Below are positions 1-5,742 of a stretch of DNA of 8,791 bases, piece after piece (position 1 is the stretch's first letter; every line of letters starts with the position of its first letter). The DNA is from Acidimicrobiaceae bacterium. GTDB lineage: Bacteria; Actinomycetota; Acidimicrobiia; Acidimicrobiales; Aldehydirespiratoraceae. The notes under the pieces are model-generated. The model saw nothing but the letters and a program-made list of their open reading frames with translations, was not told the origin of the DNA and made no database searches. Where the stretch lies: assembly GCA_009840695.1 (NCBI GenBank), contig VXNG01000241.1, forward strand, positions 1-8,791. The letters run 5' to 3'. Made by a program: the position numbers and the translations under genes.

Positions 1-72
1 TTCGGCATCCTCCCCCAATGGGTAGGCCACTTCACCGACGTAACCCTGGTAGCCAGCACGCTAGGTAGCTGA
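1..72 (+). CDS. Possible 3' end of an upstream gene (partial)
   Basis: Frame 1 is open from the window edge to a TGA at 70-72, giving a 23-residue tail that begins FGILPQWVGHFTD and ends in STLGS. Its composition looks protein-like, but frame 3 is also open for a similar distance, so the case is weak. I do not recognise the family. If real, it ends 45 bp before the DUF429 start and would be co-directional with it. Confidence 0.25.
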   Translation, partial: FGILPQWVGHFTDVTLVASTLGS

Positions 73-117
73 CGGAGGTCTGCGGACTACTGTGCTGAAG
101 GCGGATCCGAGCGTGCC

Positions 118-960
118 ATGAGTGATGCTGGCACCGATCGAGTAAGGGTCTTCTACGGCATCGACTTCTCCGGCAACCACCGAATGTGGACGTCGGGATG
201 TCGGCGCTCCAACGTCTGGATTGCGACCGCGCAGGAACGATCAGGCGACCTGAGCCTCGTGGACTTGCGGCCCGTGCAGCAGTTGCGAGGTCGCGGGCAC
301 CCCTTCGACCGGCTGGTTGCCCTGTTAGCCAACGACGACTATTGCGCGGTTGGAATCGACGCACCCTTCTCGCTTCCCGAACGTCACATGCCGGAAGGCG
401 GCTGGCCGGGGTTGCTGCGAGACATTGCAGCGTTACCGAAGGACGGCCGGCCGTTCCCCAGGGGGGAGGAACTCGTCGCCTACGCCGAAAGGAATGTTTG
501 CCTCGCGGAGCCCAAGCCGCTGCGCCGAACAGAGAAACTATGGCGTGGCCGCGGCCTTAACGTCAGGTCGACTCTGTGGGACGGGGCCCGAGGGGGTGCC
601 GCGTTCACGATCGCCTGTCTCACGCTGCTTGAGCGAGTGAGGGCACCCACTTGGCCATGGAGTAACGATGACCGCCTGCTAGTCGAGGCGTTTCCGGCTT
701 GCCAGCTACTTGAGTGGGGGTTGGAACACCGCGGTTATGCGAGTTCGTATCCATCTCCCGAACGCGAGGACATTGTCATCCGAGTCTCGGAGCGGATCGA
801 AATTCCGGACGGCCTGCGCGAGCAGTGTCATTGCAGCCCCGATGCCCTTGACGCGGTACTGTGCTTGTTTGCCGCAAAGGCCGCCTTTGAGGGACTAGCG
901 GCAGTTGGCGACGAAGCAGCGGCTGAAGGCGAAGGCTGGATCGCCGTTCATCCGGCTTGA
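118..960 (+). CDS. DUF429 family predicted nuclease
   Basis: This 280-residue protein matches the DUF429 family (predicted RNase H-like fold nuclease). The hallmarks are visible in order: GIDFSG at residues 14-19, GIDAPFSLP at 79-87, EAFPA at 190-194, PDALDAVLCLFAA at 241-253 and a C-terminal EGWIAVHP at 272-279. Asp16, Asp81, Glu190 and Asp242 or Asp245 are candidate metal-binding acids. Length is normal for the family and the gene looks intact. No signal peptide or membrane segment is seen, so it should be cytoplasmic. The substrate is unknown; family members occur both in ordinary chromosomal positions and near mobile or defence genes. The ATG at 118 has no strong Shine-Dalgarno; a purine-rich AAGGCGG lies somewhat far upstream (about 98-104). 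It is convergent with the toxin-antitoxin-like cassette, with a short hairpin between them. The family call is firm; nuclease activity is inferred. Confidence 0.82.
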   Translation: MSDAGTDRVRVFYGIDFSGNHRMWTSGCRRSNVWIATAQERSGDLSLVDLRPVQQLRGRGHPFDRLVALLANDDYCAVGIDAPFSLPERHMPEGGWPGLLRDIAALPKDGRPFPRGEELVAYAERNVCLAEPKPLRRTEKLWRGRGLNVRSTLWDGARGGAAFTIACLTLLERVRAPTWPWSNDDRLLVEAFPACQLLEWGLEHRGYASSYPSPEREDIVIRVSERIEIPDGLREQCHCSPDALDAVLCLFAAKAAFEGLAAVGDEAAAEGEGWIAVHPA

Positions 961-970
961 GATACAGCGA

Positions 971-992
971 CATGTTGCCGTCAAGCAACATG
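971..992. terminator. Hairpin between convergent genes, possible bidirectional terminator
   Basis: A perfect 8-bp inverted repeat, CATGTTGC (971-978) and GCAACATG (985-992), has a 6-nt loop CGTCAA. It lies 10 bp after the DUF429 stop and before the stop of the convergent ribbon-helix-helix gene at 1028. There is no clear T-tract on either side, so a classical intrinsic terminator is not shown; the position is what suggests the role. Confidence 0.45.
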
Positions 993-1027
993 CAAGGCCT
1001 ATCGGGACTGGTTCAGGTGGCAAGGCC

Positions 1028-1273
1028 TCAATCTGCGCTCCGGTCGTCGAAGTCTCGCAGCAGCTCGTCGGCGGCATCGACGCGTGCCCGGTGTATGTCG
1101 AAGGGCTCATCGACGGCTATTTCGGCACATCCGGTGAAGGCCTCCAGCGCCCGCGGGTCCCTCGGTCGTCGGGCCATTTTGGAGACGAGTTCTGTGAGCG
1201 TGAGTCCCCGTTCCGAGGCGCGCCTCTCAAGTAGGGCGGCAACCTCGTCAGGAAGTCGTAGGACCGTGGTCAC
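1028..1273 (-). CDS. Ribbon-helix-helix antitoxin-like protein (VapB/CopG type)
   Basis: This 81-residue protein begins TTVLRLPDEVAALLERRASE. A beta strand at about residues 2-7, helix A at 8-21 and helix B at 25-34 (TLTELVSKMA) form a typical ribbon-helix-helix DNA-binding dimer. The C-terminal part, with EPFDIHRARVDAADELLRDF near residues 56-75, resembles the toxin-neutralising tail of VapB-type antitoxins, which usually end in an xxADELLxxFG-like segment. The start is GTG at 1273, 21 nt after the stop of the HTH gene, so it is probably the last gene of the same transcript. No PIN-domain toxin follows: the next gene is the convergent DUF429 gene. It is therefore either an orphan antitoxin or a regulator working with the two genes upstream. 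The RHH fold is fairly sure; the partner is unknown. Confidence 0.7.
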   Translation of the reverse strand: MTTVLRLPDEVAALLERRASERGLTLTELVSKMARRPRDPRALEAFTGCAEIAVDEPFDIHRARVDAADELLRDFDDRSAD

Positions 1274-1294
1274 GCCGTCATCGCATCTGTACGT

Positions 1295-1669
1295 TTACGC
1301 GTCGGCTAGGTACCGGTCCGCGTCCAGTCGCTCATCGGTGTCGATCACCGCTCGCGCTCCCTCGACTGGGCCGTCAGCAAGCATTGGTCCGTACCTTTGC
1401 TGGGCGGCCTGCTTGCTCACGCCGAGCATGACACCTATCTCGGACCAGGTGTGGCCCGTCCGGCGAGCCTCGCGGACTGCATCGAAGATGGCAGCCTCGA
1501 TCTCCTTACGCAGGTCAGTCAACCTCGTGATCGTTTGCAAAGCCCGAGTGTCGGCGGGCTCCAGGTCGGCCGGGTGCACGCTGTCGGCCCACGTCTCGAA
1601 GGCTTCGGCTCGCTCGTCCCACCAACTCTCCGGTACGCGGTCGTGCCGCGGTGCCAAGTCGTCGTTCAC
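1295..1669 (-). CDS. HTH antitoxin-like protein (sigma-70 region 4-like helix-turn-helix)
   Basis: This 124-residue protein has an N-terminal half rich in charged and Trp residues (ESWWDERAEAFETWADS), a helical middle (DLRKEIEAAIFDAVREARRTG, about residues 52-72) and a clear helix-turn-helix at about 74-94 reading TWSEIGVMLGVSKQAAQQRY. HTH proteins with this W-x-x-I-G-x-x-L-G-V-S-x-Q-A-A signature are common in actinobacteria, often next to a small toxin-like ORF. The start is GTG at 1669, 4 nt after the stop of the toxin candidate; AAGGA and GAGGA purine runs inside the end of that gene could serve as its ribosome binding site. The tight spacing and order (toxin candidate first) suggest co-translation and an antitoxin/autorepressor role. 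That role is inferred; the HTH is seen. Confidence 0.72.
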   Translation of the reverse strand: MNDDLAPRHDRVPESWWDERAEAFETWADSVHPADLEPADTRALQTITRLTDLRKEIEAAIFDAVREARRTGHTWSEIGVMLGVSKQAAQQRYGPMLADGPVEGARAVIDTDERLDADRYLADA

Positions 1670-1673
1670 GTCC

Positions 1674-1922
1674 TCACGTCCTTAGCCGGAACTTGGTCCG
1701 GGCGGGCATTGCGTGGACAATGCGGGCCTGATCATCACGGGTGACAACTCCGATCTCAAGGAGTTCGCCAGTTGTTGACGGGCCGACGAACATCTTGAAG
1801 CCCCGCTCATCTTGTGGGAAGGCTTGCAGGTGGTGTCGTAGTGCGTGCTGCATGTCTTCGATGGGTACTCCGTGCTTGTGCGCACTCGCCGTGGCTTCCA
1901 TTGAGGAGTCTGCTAGCACCAT
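1674..1922 (-). CDS. BrnT-like small toxin candidate
   Basis: This 82-residue protein has the pattern of small actinobacterial toxin-like proteins: an N-terminal SAHKHGVPIEDMQHAL (about residues 12-28), a central strand pair ending FVGPSTTGELLEIGVV, and a C-terminal RIVHAMPARTKFR. I recognise this as the BrnT-like group, where BrnT is an RNase of the BrnTA type II toxin-antitoxin system, but similarity is by pattern only. ATG at 1922 and ATG at 1901 are both possible starts. The first puts the start 3 nt from the edge of a strong palindrome; the second gives the MEATASAHKHG start common in the family. Neither has a good Shine-Dalgarno. It is the first gene of a minus-strand cassette with the HTH gene 4 nt downstream. 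RNase activity is not demonstrated by the sequence. Confidence 0.62.
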   Translation of the reverse strand: MVLADSSMEATASAHKHGVPIEDMQHALRHHLQAFPQDERGFKMFVGPSTTGELLEIGVVTRDDQARIVHAMPARTKFRLRT

Positions 1923-1924
1923 AG

Positions 1925-1952
1925 CCGATTGTCAACTTTTATTGACAATCGG
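1925..1952. promoter_or_regulatory. Palindromic operator candidate at the toxin-antitoxin promoter
   Basis: A perfect inverted repeat has arms CCGATTGTCAA (1925-1935) and TTGACAATCGG (1942-1952) around a 6-bp spacer (1936-1941). It ends 3 bp before the first ATG of the toxin candidate. Each arm contains TTGACA reading inward on its own strand. On the minus strand a GACAAT -10-like hexamer (1933-1928) is 5 nt from the ATG at 1922, so the palindrome would overlap the start of transcription. This is the arrangement expected of an autorepressed toxin-antitoxin operon; that reading is inferred, the repeat is seen. Confidence 0.65.
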
Positions 1953-2008
1953 TTTGGCTGGGTCCAGAGGTTGTCCGTGCAAGGCCGCCTTCTTCGGTGT
2001 GATATAAT

Positions 2009-2080
2009 ATGAAAACAGTAATATACTACAGAATGAAGCAGAGCGCGCGGCGATCTACCTTCAGAACGCGCTGTGAATGA
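2009..2080 (+). pseudogene. Tiny ORF resembling a serine-recombinase N-terminus (possible remnant)
   Basis: An ATG at 2009 opens a 23-codon frame that begins MKTVIYYRM and stops at TGA 2078-2080. Serine recombinases typically begin with a pattern like M-x-x-V-I-Y-x-R-V-S-T, so the first nine residues look like one, after which similarity stops. It lies in an AT-rich patch unlike its surroundings and the second half runs into a 13-bp direct repeat. It could be a recombinase relic cut by a deletion, a chance match, or a short peptide. Too short to decide. Confidence 0.22.
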
Positions 2081-2095
2081 CGTTCAGAACGCGCT
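2060..2095. repeat. Two 13-bp direct repeats
   Basis: TTCAGAACGCGCT occurs at 2060-2072 and again at 2083-2095, a period of 23 bp with a 10-bp spacer. They sit between the AT-rich patch and the 3' end of the DUF418 gene. Two copies 23 bp apart could be a pair of protein-binding sites on nearly the same DNA face, or target-site or junction debris. No third copy is seen. Confidence 0.6.
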
Positions 2096-2128
2096 ATCGC
2101 TGATCTGCAGGAGCCTGTCGGGCCGGGT

Positions 2129-3259
2129 CTAGGGGGAGTTGAGGCGTAGCGGCTGCCAGCGGCGATAGGTGGCCACCCTCCACAGCCACTCGGCGGGGCC
2201 GTAGCGGAATCGGGCCAGCCACGCCTGCGACCACCACAACTGAAGCGCCCACACTGCCAGAACGAACACCGCGATGCCGCTACGGCTCAACTGCCCGCGA
2301 TCGAACAGGCCTCGCAGCACCGCGATGCCGATGACCGTCTGTGTGAGGTAGTTGGTCAGCGCCATCTGGCCGGCGGCGCGCACCCGCCTGCGCAGCGGCG
2401 AGTCTGAGGCCGCGTCCCACAGCGTGACGGCGCTTACGTAGCCCAGCACAATCGGGATGGTGGCGACGGTGTTGGGCACCGAGCCGACCAGGGCTAAGTC
2501 GCCGGAGAAGCCGGCTGCGGCCACCAGCGCAAGCCCCAGCGCGGCCAGCGGCAGCCCGAACAAGAGCCCCGTCGCAACCATGCGGCGGTAGAAGTCGCGG
2601 TCACGGCGACCGGTAAGCACGTCGAGGCGGTACAGCGCCACGCCGATCAGCATCATGCCCAGGCCGCGAGCGAGGACGTCGTAGAGGAACCATCCGCCGG
2701 CGGCGTCGGACATGGAGCCGGCGTCGAACCACAGGCCCTCACCCAGTTCGCCTATCGGGTCCTCGACGTTCGACTGCACCAAAGCTGCCCCCGCGGCCGA
2801 CGACAGCACGATCAGCGAGCCGGCCACCAGCAGCGTCGCGGGCTTCCTGCGGCGCAGCAGGATCACCAGCGGCGCACAGACCGCGTAGACCACCAGGATG
2901 TCGCCGTCCCACAGGGCCATATGGGCCAGACCTATGAACAGCAGCAGGATGTTTCGCCACAGGCTGAACCATCCGGCCCGCCGCCCCTTGGCCTCGGCTC
3001 GCTCGGCGAACAGCACCACACCGGCGCCGAACAGCAGCGAGAACAGGCCCATGAACTTCTGATCGAACAGCACCTCGCCTGTACCGCCGATCAGCCAGTC
3101 GAGCCACGTGTCGCTTCCGCCCGCATCCAGGTTCCAATAGGCCGCGGGGGACAGGCCATAGGACACGGCGTTCATGGTGAGGATGCCGAGCACGGCCACG
3201 CCGCGCACCGCGTCGAGCGCAGTGATCCGCTCGCCCGGCGCCACGGGCACCGCTCTCAC
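2129..3259 (-). CDS. DUF418/YeiB family integral membrane protein
   Basis: This 376-residue polytopic membrane protein belongs to the DUF418 (YeiB) family. Family landmarks are seen in order: ALDAVRGVAVLGILTMNA at residues 14-31, FSLLFGAGVVLF at 73-84, LLLFIGLAHMALWDGDIL at 105-122, the C-terminal domain core GQMALTNYLTQT at 297-308, and GPAEWLWR at 354-361. Many hydrophobic segments (about 8-10, for example 120-136, 141-161, 192-209, 229-250, 262-281 and 326-345) place it in the cytoplasmic membrane. Its function is not established for the family; transport or envelope roles have been proposed. Length is normal. The GTG at 3259 is chosen because an actinobacterial -10 box stands 6 nt upstream and the LDAxRGxAxLGI motif then falls near the N-terminus. 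It diverges from the methyltransferase gene with 39 bp between them. Confidence 0.87.
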   Translation of the reverse strand: MRAVPVAPGERITALDAVRGVAVLGILTMNAVSYGLSPAAYWNLDAGGSDTWLDWLIGGTGEVLFDQKFMGLFSLLFGAGVVLFAERAEAKGRRAGWFSLWRNILLLFIGLAHMALWDGDILVVYAVCAPLVILLRRRKPATLLVAGSLIVLSSAAGAALVQSNVEDPIGELGEGLWFDAGSMSDAAGGWFLYDVLARGLGMMLIGVALYRLDVLTGRRDRDFYRRMVATGLLFGLPLAALGLALVAAAGFSGDLALVGSVPNTVATIPIVLGYVSAVTLWDAASDSPLRRRVRAAGQMALTNYLTQTVIGIAVLRGLFDRGQLSRSGIAVFVLAVWALQLWWSQAWLARFRYGPAEWLWRVATYRRWQPLRLNSP

Positions 3260-3265
3260 GTTCCC

Positions 3266-3271
3266 ACACTA
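3266..3271 (-). promoter_or_regulatory. Candidate leaderless promoter -10 box of the DUF418 gene
   Basis: On the minus strand TAGTGT (3271 to 3266) fits the actinobacterial TANNNT -10 consensus and is followed by exactly six bases (GGGAAC) and then the GTG start at 3259. Transcription starting 7 nt after the box would begin at the G of GTG, giving a leaderless mRNA. No Shine-Dalgarno is present, consistent with this. No strong -35 is seen. Confidence 0.45.
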
Positions 3272-3285
3272 GAGCGAGGTGCCCG

Positions 3286-3291
3286 TAGCGT
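3286..3291 (+). promoter_or_regulatory. Candidate leaderless promoter -10 box of the methyltransferase gene
   Basis: TAGCGT at 3286-3291 fits TANNNT and is followed by seven bases and the GTG at 3299, so the transcript would start at or next to the start codon. A weak TTCCCA at 3261-3266 lies 19 bp upstream as a possible -35. The absence of a good Shine-Dalgarno before this GTG agrees with a leaderless start. This box supports choosing 3299 as the start. Confidence 0.42.
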
Positions 3292-3298
3292 TGGAACC

Positions 3299-4444
3299 GT
3301 GGCTGATTCCGTCTCGCTGCCTGCGGCGGGCAAGTACGGCGATGGCGTCCGAGCGCCGCTCGCCGAGCGGATTGCTCGTCGGATCGGGGAGCGGGGCCCG
3401 ATGCCGGTCTCGGATTATGCGGAGGCGTGCCTCTACGACCCCGACGGTGGGTTCTACATGCACTCCGGTGGGGGCCGGGCCGGGGGACACTCGGGGCATT
3501 TTCTGACCGCTCCCGAAGTGGGGCCGCTGTTCGGTGCGGTACTGGCCCGGGCACTGGATGCTTGGTGGGCCGAGCTGGGTGAGACCGATCCGTTCACCGT
3601 GATCGACTGGGGGGCGGGGCCGGGCACGCTGGCTCGCTCGGTGCTGGCGTCCGAGCCGGACTGCTTGTCTGCGGGCGCGCTGCGGCTGGTGCTGGTGGAG
3701 TTGTCGCCCCCGCAGCGGGCCCTGCATCCGGAGCACCCGTTGGTGGCGAGTGTGGCCCAGGTGTCGGACGCGCTGCCCCAGGGCGTGTCTGCGGGAGTAA
3801 TCGTGGCCAACGAGTTCCTGGACAACCTGCCCTTCGACTTGGTTCGCCGCACTGCCAGCGGCTGGGAGGAACTGCGGGTCGCCGTCGAGGAGGGTGCAAG
3901 CGGTCGCTTCTCGCTGGTTGCGACCCCAGCGTCCCCGGAGCTCGTCGCCGGGCTGCCCGAAGTCGCGACAGGGACACGGGTGCCGGTTCAGCGAGCTGCT
4001 CGCAGCTGGATGGCGGAAGCCCGCCGGGTGCTCGGGCGGGGCCGGATTGTCGCTTTCGACTACGGAGCGATCACCGACGTACTGGCCGAGCGGGCCGAAC
4101 GGTCGGATGACCCTGCGGCCGGATTGGGCTGGCTGCGGACCCACCGGGACCACGATGACGACTCCTGGTGGCTGGCCGATCCGGGGACGTGCGACATCAC
4201 CGCGGACGTGGCTCTGGACCAGGTGCAGGCCGACCACCGGGCCGAGGTGTGTACCCAGGCTGAGTTTCTGCGAGCCTACGGCATCGACGAACTGGTGGCC
4301 GAGGGTCGGGCAGCCTGGGCCGAACGGGCGGGCGTCGGCGACCTCGACGCGATGAAGGCCCGTAGCCGAATCCGCGAGGCCGAGGCGCTACTCGACCCGA
4401 CCGGCATGGGCGCCTTCAGCGTTCTCGTCTGGTCCGTTGATTGA
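3299..4444 (+). CDS. SAM-dependent methyltransferase, MidA/NDUFAF7 family (DUF185)
   Basis: This 381-residue cytoplasmic class I methyltransferase is of the MidA/NDUFAF7 group. Visible landmarks are YDPDGGFYM at residues 46-54, GHFLTAPEVGPLFG at 66-79, the SAM-binding motif I DWGAGPGT at 103-110, the acidic end of strand 2 at LVELS (132-136), the family signature ANEFLDNLPFD at 170-180, VAFDYG at 251-256 and DITADV at 299-304. The mitochondrial homologue NDUFAF7 methylates an arginine of a complex I subunit; the substrate of bacterial members is uncertain, so a protein-arginine target is only a suggestion. The frame stays open upstream to 2921, but that stretch is antisense to the DUF418 gene and lacks family similarity. 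The GTG at 3299 lies 7 nt after a -10 box and gives a normal length. The gene converges on the decarboxylase-like gene, 33 bp between stops. Confidence 0.88.
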   Translation: MADSVSLPAAGKYGDGVRAPLAERIARRIGERGPMPVSDYAEACLYDPDGGFYMHSGGGRAGGHSGHFLTAPEVGPLFGAVLARALDAWWAELGETDPFTVIDWGAGPGTLARSVLASEPDCLSAGALRLVLVELSPPQRALHPEHPLVASVAQVSDALPQGVSAGVIVANEFLDNLPFDLVRRTASGWEELRVAVEEGASGRFSLVATPASPELVAGLPEVATGTRVPVQRAARSWMAEARRVLGRGRIVAFDYGAITDVLAERAERSDDPAAGLGWLRTHRDHDDDSWWLADPGTCDITADVALDQVQADHRAEVCTQAEFLRAYGIDELVAEGRAAWAERAGVGDLDAMKARSRIREAEALLDPTGMGAFSVLVWSVD

Positions 4445-4448
4445 CGGT

Positions 4449-4475
4449 CCGATGCGGCCGGCGGCTCATCGGCCG
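4449..4475. terminator. GC-rich hairpin between convergent genes (possible terminator)
   Basis: Two competing small hairpins fit between the stops at 4444 and 4478. CCGATG (4449-4454) pairs with CATCGG (4467-4472), or CGGCCG (4455-4460) pairs with CGGCCG (4470-4475). There is no T-tract. The convergent position suggests termination for both operons, but the structure is weak. Confidence 0.3.
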
Positions 4476-4477
4476 AC

Positions 4478-4879
4478 TCAGTCCTGGGCTTCGGTCCAGT
4501 CGTTGATGGCGGTCTCGCAGGGGCCTATCAGAGGGGCCACGACCGGGTAGCCGGCGTAGGGGGCCAGTGCGATGAGGGTCTCCCGCAGCTGGTCGGGGGT
4601 CAGCTCGCCTCGCTTGAGGGCCGACTGGGCCTGGAGCTTCCACACGTCGGTTGAGCCCCGGGCCGCGATCACGCCCATGAGGAGCAGGCGCCGGTCCCGG
4701 ATCGACAGCACGTCGCGGTCCCACACCTCGGCGAACAGGCTGCGCATCATCACGTCGTTGAAGGCCATGGTGCCCTCGGGCAACGCCGGGACCTCACCCT
4801 GGTAGATCTCGGTCACCATGGCCACGCCGCGCTCGTAGGTGTCGTCGGCTGGCGTGTCGGCGGTGTTGTCGGCGGTCAT
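4478..4879 (-). CDS. Carboxymuconolactone decarboxylase family protein
   Basis: This 133-residue protein has the CMD/PcaC-like fold pattern: YERGVAMVTEIYQGEVP near residues 14-30, then FNDVMMRSLFAEVWDRDVLSIRDRRLL with the D-R-R core of gamma-carboxymuconolactone decarboxylase relatives, a helix MGVIAARGSTDVWKLQAQSALKRG, and LTPDQLRETLIALAPYAGYP. PcaC decarboxylates gamma-carboxymuconolactone in protocatechuate breakdown, but many family members act elsewhere, so the substrate is unknown. There is no CxxC pair (one Cys only, in GPCETAI), which argues against an AhpD-type peroxidase. The ATG at 4879 is chosen because GAGGAG stands 5 nt upstream (4890-4885) and the TGA of the preceding gene overlaps it as ATGA. 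It is the last gene of the P450 operon and is translationally coupled to the dehydrogenase. Confidence 0.82.
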   Translation of the reverse strand: MTADNTADTPADDTYERGVAMVTEIYQGEVPALPEGTMAFNDVMMRSLFAEVWDRDVLSIRDRRLLLMGVIAARGSTDVWKLQAQSALKRGELTPDQLRETLIALAPYAGYPVVAPLIGPCETAINDWTEAQD

Positions 4880-5742
4880 CCGGTCTCCTCGTTCGCTTCG
4901 TGGACGTTGTAGACGGCGGGCATGGCGGCCTGCACTGCCTCCAGAAGGGCGGCGGCGCCGGGCCGCGTGCATCCCAGCTCCAGTGCCAGCGACAGATCCT
5001 TGGTGGCGATGCCGGCCTGGGTCTGCAGCATGGTCCTCAGCTCGCCCTGGATGTGCTCGTCGGGTATCTCCAGCAAGGCGCAGTACTGCTCAGTGAGCGC
5101 ACCCAGTTGGCCCATAGACCTCCACGCCTCCAGCAGCGCAGCCGGCTCTCCGCCGGTGCTGGCCACCATGTCATGGGCCGCGGCCGCCGCCGCGAACTGG
5201 GCGTAGGTCATCACGTTGATGGCGATCTTGAGAGCCGCTCCTGACCCCGCCGGCCCGGCGTCGATGAGCGTGCCCGCGTATATGTCGAGCACCTCCCGGG
5301 CTGCCGGGGGCATGTCCTCCAACCCTCCGGCCAGCACCGTCAGGGTGCCAGCCCGGGCGTTGTCGGCCCCGCCGGCCACGCAGGCGTCGAACACGGGCAC
5401 GCCCCACTCGGCAGCTGCATCTCGCGCCGCCAGCACCGTTTCGGGATGCACGGTGGAGTGGATGAGCACGCTGAGCCCGTCGTGGACTCCCTCGGCAATG
5501 CCGCCGGGCCCCGACAGCACCGCCTCGATGTGGGCCGCGGCCGGCACACAGATGCTCACCACGTCACTGGCCTGGGCCACCTCAGCCGCGCTGGTGCCCG
5601 CTTCTGCCCCCAGCGACACCGCGGCGTCAACGGCCGCGGAGTCGATGTCGTGGACCGTGACCGATCCGCGCCCGTGGCCGATCAGGTTCTCGGCCATGGC
5701 CGAGCCCATCATGCCCAGCCCGATGTAACCGAAACGGGTCAC
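4876..5742 (-). CDS. NAD(P)-dependent beta-hydroxyacid dehydrogenase (3-hydroxyisobutyrate dehydrogenase family)
   Basis: This 288-residue cytoplasmic oxidoreductase oxidises a beta-hydroxyacid or reduces the matching aldehyde or keto acid. The N-terminal Rossmann motif GYIGLGMMGSAM lies at residues 5-16, and the second strand ends VHDID (30-34), where the acids favour NAD over NADP. The substrate-side signature DACVAGGADNARAGTLTVLAGG is at 119-140, and the catalytic Lys172 sits in GSGAALKIAIN (167-176). KDL at 248-250 is also conserved in the family. In 3-hydroxyisobutyrate dehydrogenase the lysine is usually followed by a KxxNN pattern; here only the second Asn (N176) remains and the first is Ile, so the substrate may differ. 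The GTG at 5742 overlaps the P450 stop (GTGA). An upstream in-frame extension to 5799 lies inside the P450 gene and precedes the Rossmann strand, so it is rejected. Confidence 0.86.
   Translation of the reverse strand: MTRFGYIGLGMMGSAMAENLIGHGRGSVTVHDIDSAAVDAAVSLGAEAGTSAAEVAQASDVVSICVPAAAHIEAVLSGPGGIAEGVHDGLSVLIHSTVHPETVLAARDAAAEWGVPVFDACVAGGADNARAGTLTVLAGGLEDMPPAAREVLDIYAGTLIDAGPAGSGAALKIAINVMTYAQFAAAAAAHDMVASTGGEPAALLEAWRSMGQLGALTEQYCALLEIPDEHIQGELRTMLQTQAGIATKDLSLALELGCTRPGAAALLEAVQAAMPAVYNVHEANEETG

Larger units (their letters stand above)
1923..2128. other. Intergenic stretch with AT-rich patch
   Basis: This 206-bp gap between the toxin candidate start and the DUF418 stop contains, in order, the palindrome, an unremarkable GC-rich segment (about 1955-2000), an abrupt AT-rich patch (about 2001-2035, with TATAAT at 2003-2008 and TAATAT at 2005-2010 and 2019-2024), and the 13-bp direct repeats. 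The TATAAT has no credible -35 at 16-19 bp, so I do not call it a promoter. No terminator for the DUF418 gene is evident. Confidence 0.55.

Noticed and set aside
957..1685. 242-codon plus-strand open frame
   Set aside because: Ser/Arg/Ala-rich and antisense to the toxin-antitoxin-like genes, which have clear HTH and RHH motifs.
2003..2008. Perfect TATAAT as a promoter
   Set aside because: No credible -35 at 16-19 bp on the plus strand, and no gene with support follows; the hexamer is expected in an AT-rich patch.
2060..2095. CRISPR array
   Set aside because: Only two 13-bp copies with a 10-bp spacer; too short and too few for CRISPR, and no cas genes.
2921..3298. N-terminal extension of the methyltransferase frame back to an ATG at 2921
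   Set aside because: It is antisense to the DUF418 gene, is rich in Gln, His and Arg with no family similarity, and the -10 box plus GTG at 3299 gives the normal length.
2739..3554. 271-codon minus-strand open frame
   Set aside because: It is a shadow of the DUF418 gene and overlaps the methyltransferase; Arg/Pro/Ala-rich with no motifs.
3269..4237. 322-codon minus-strand open frame
   Set aside because: It is fully antisense to the methyltransferase gene, with low-complexity Arg/Gln/Pro composition and no domain pattern.
4880..4972. Upstream extension of the decarboxylase-like gene
   Set aside because: It is Arg-rich and inside the dehydrogenase gene; the ATG at 4879 has GAGGAG and an ATGA overlap.
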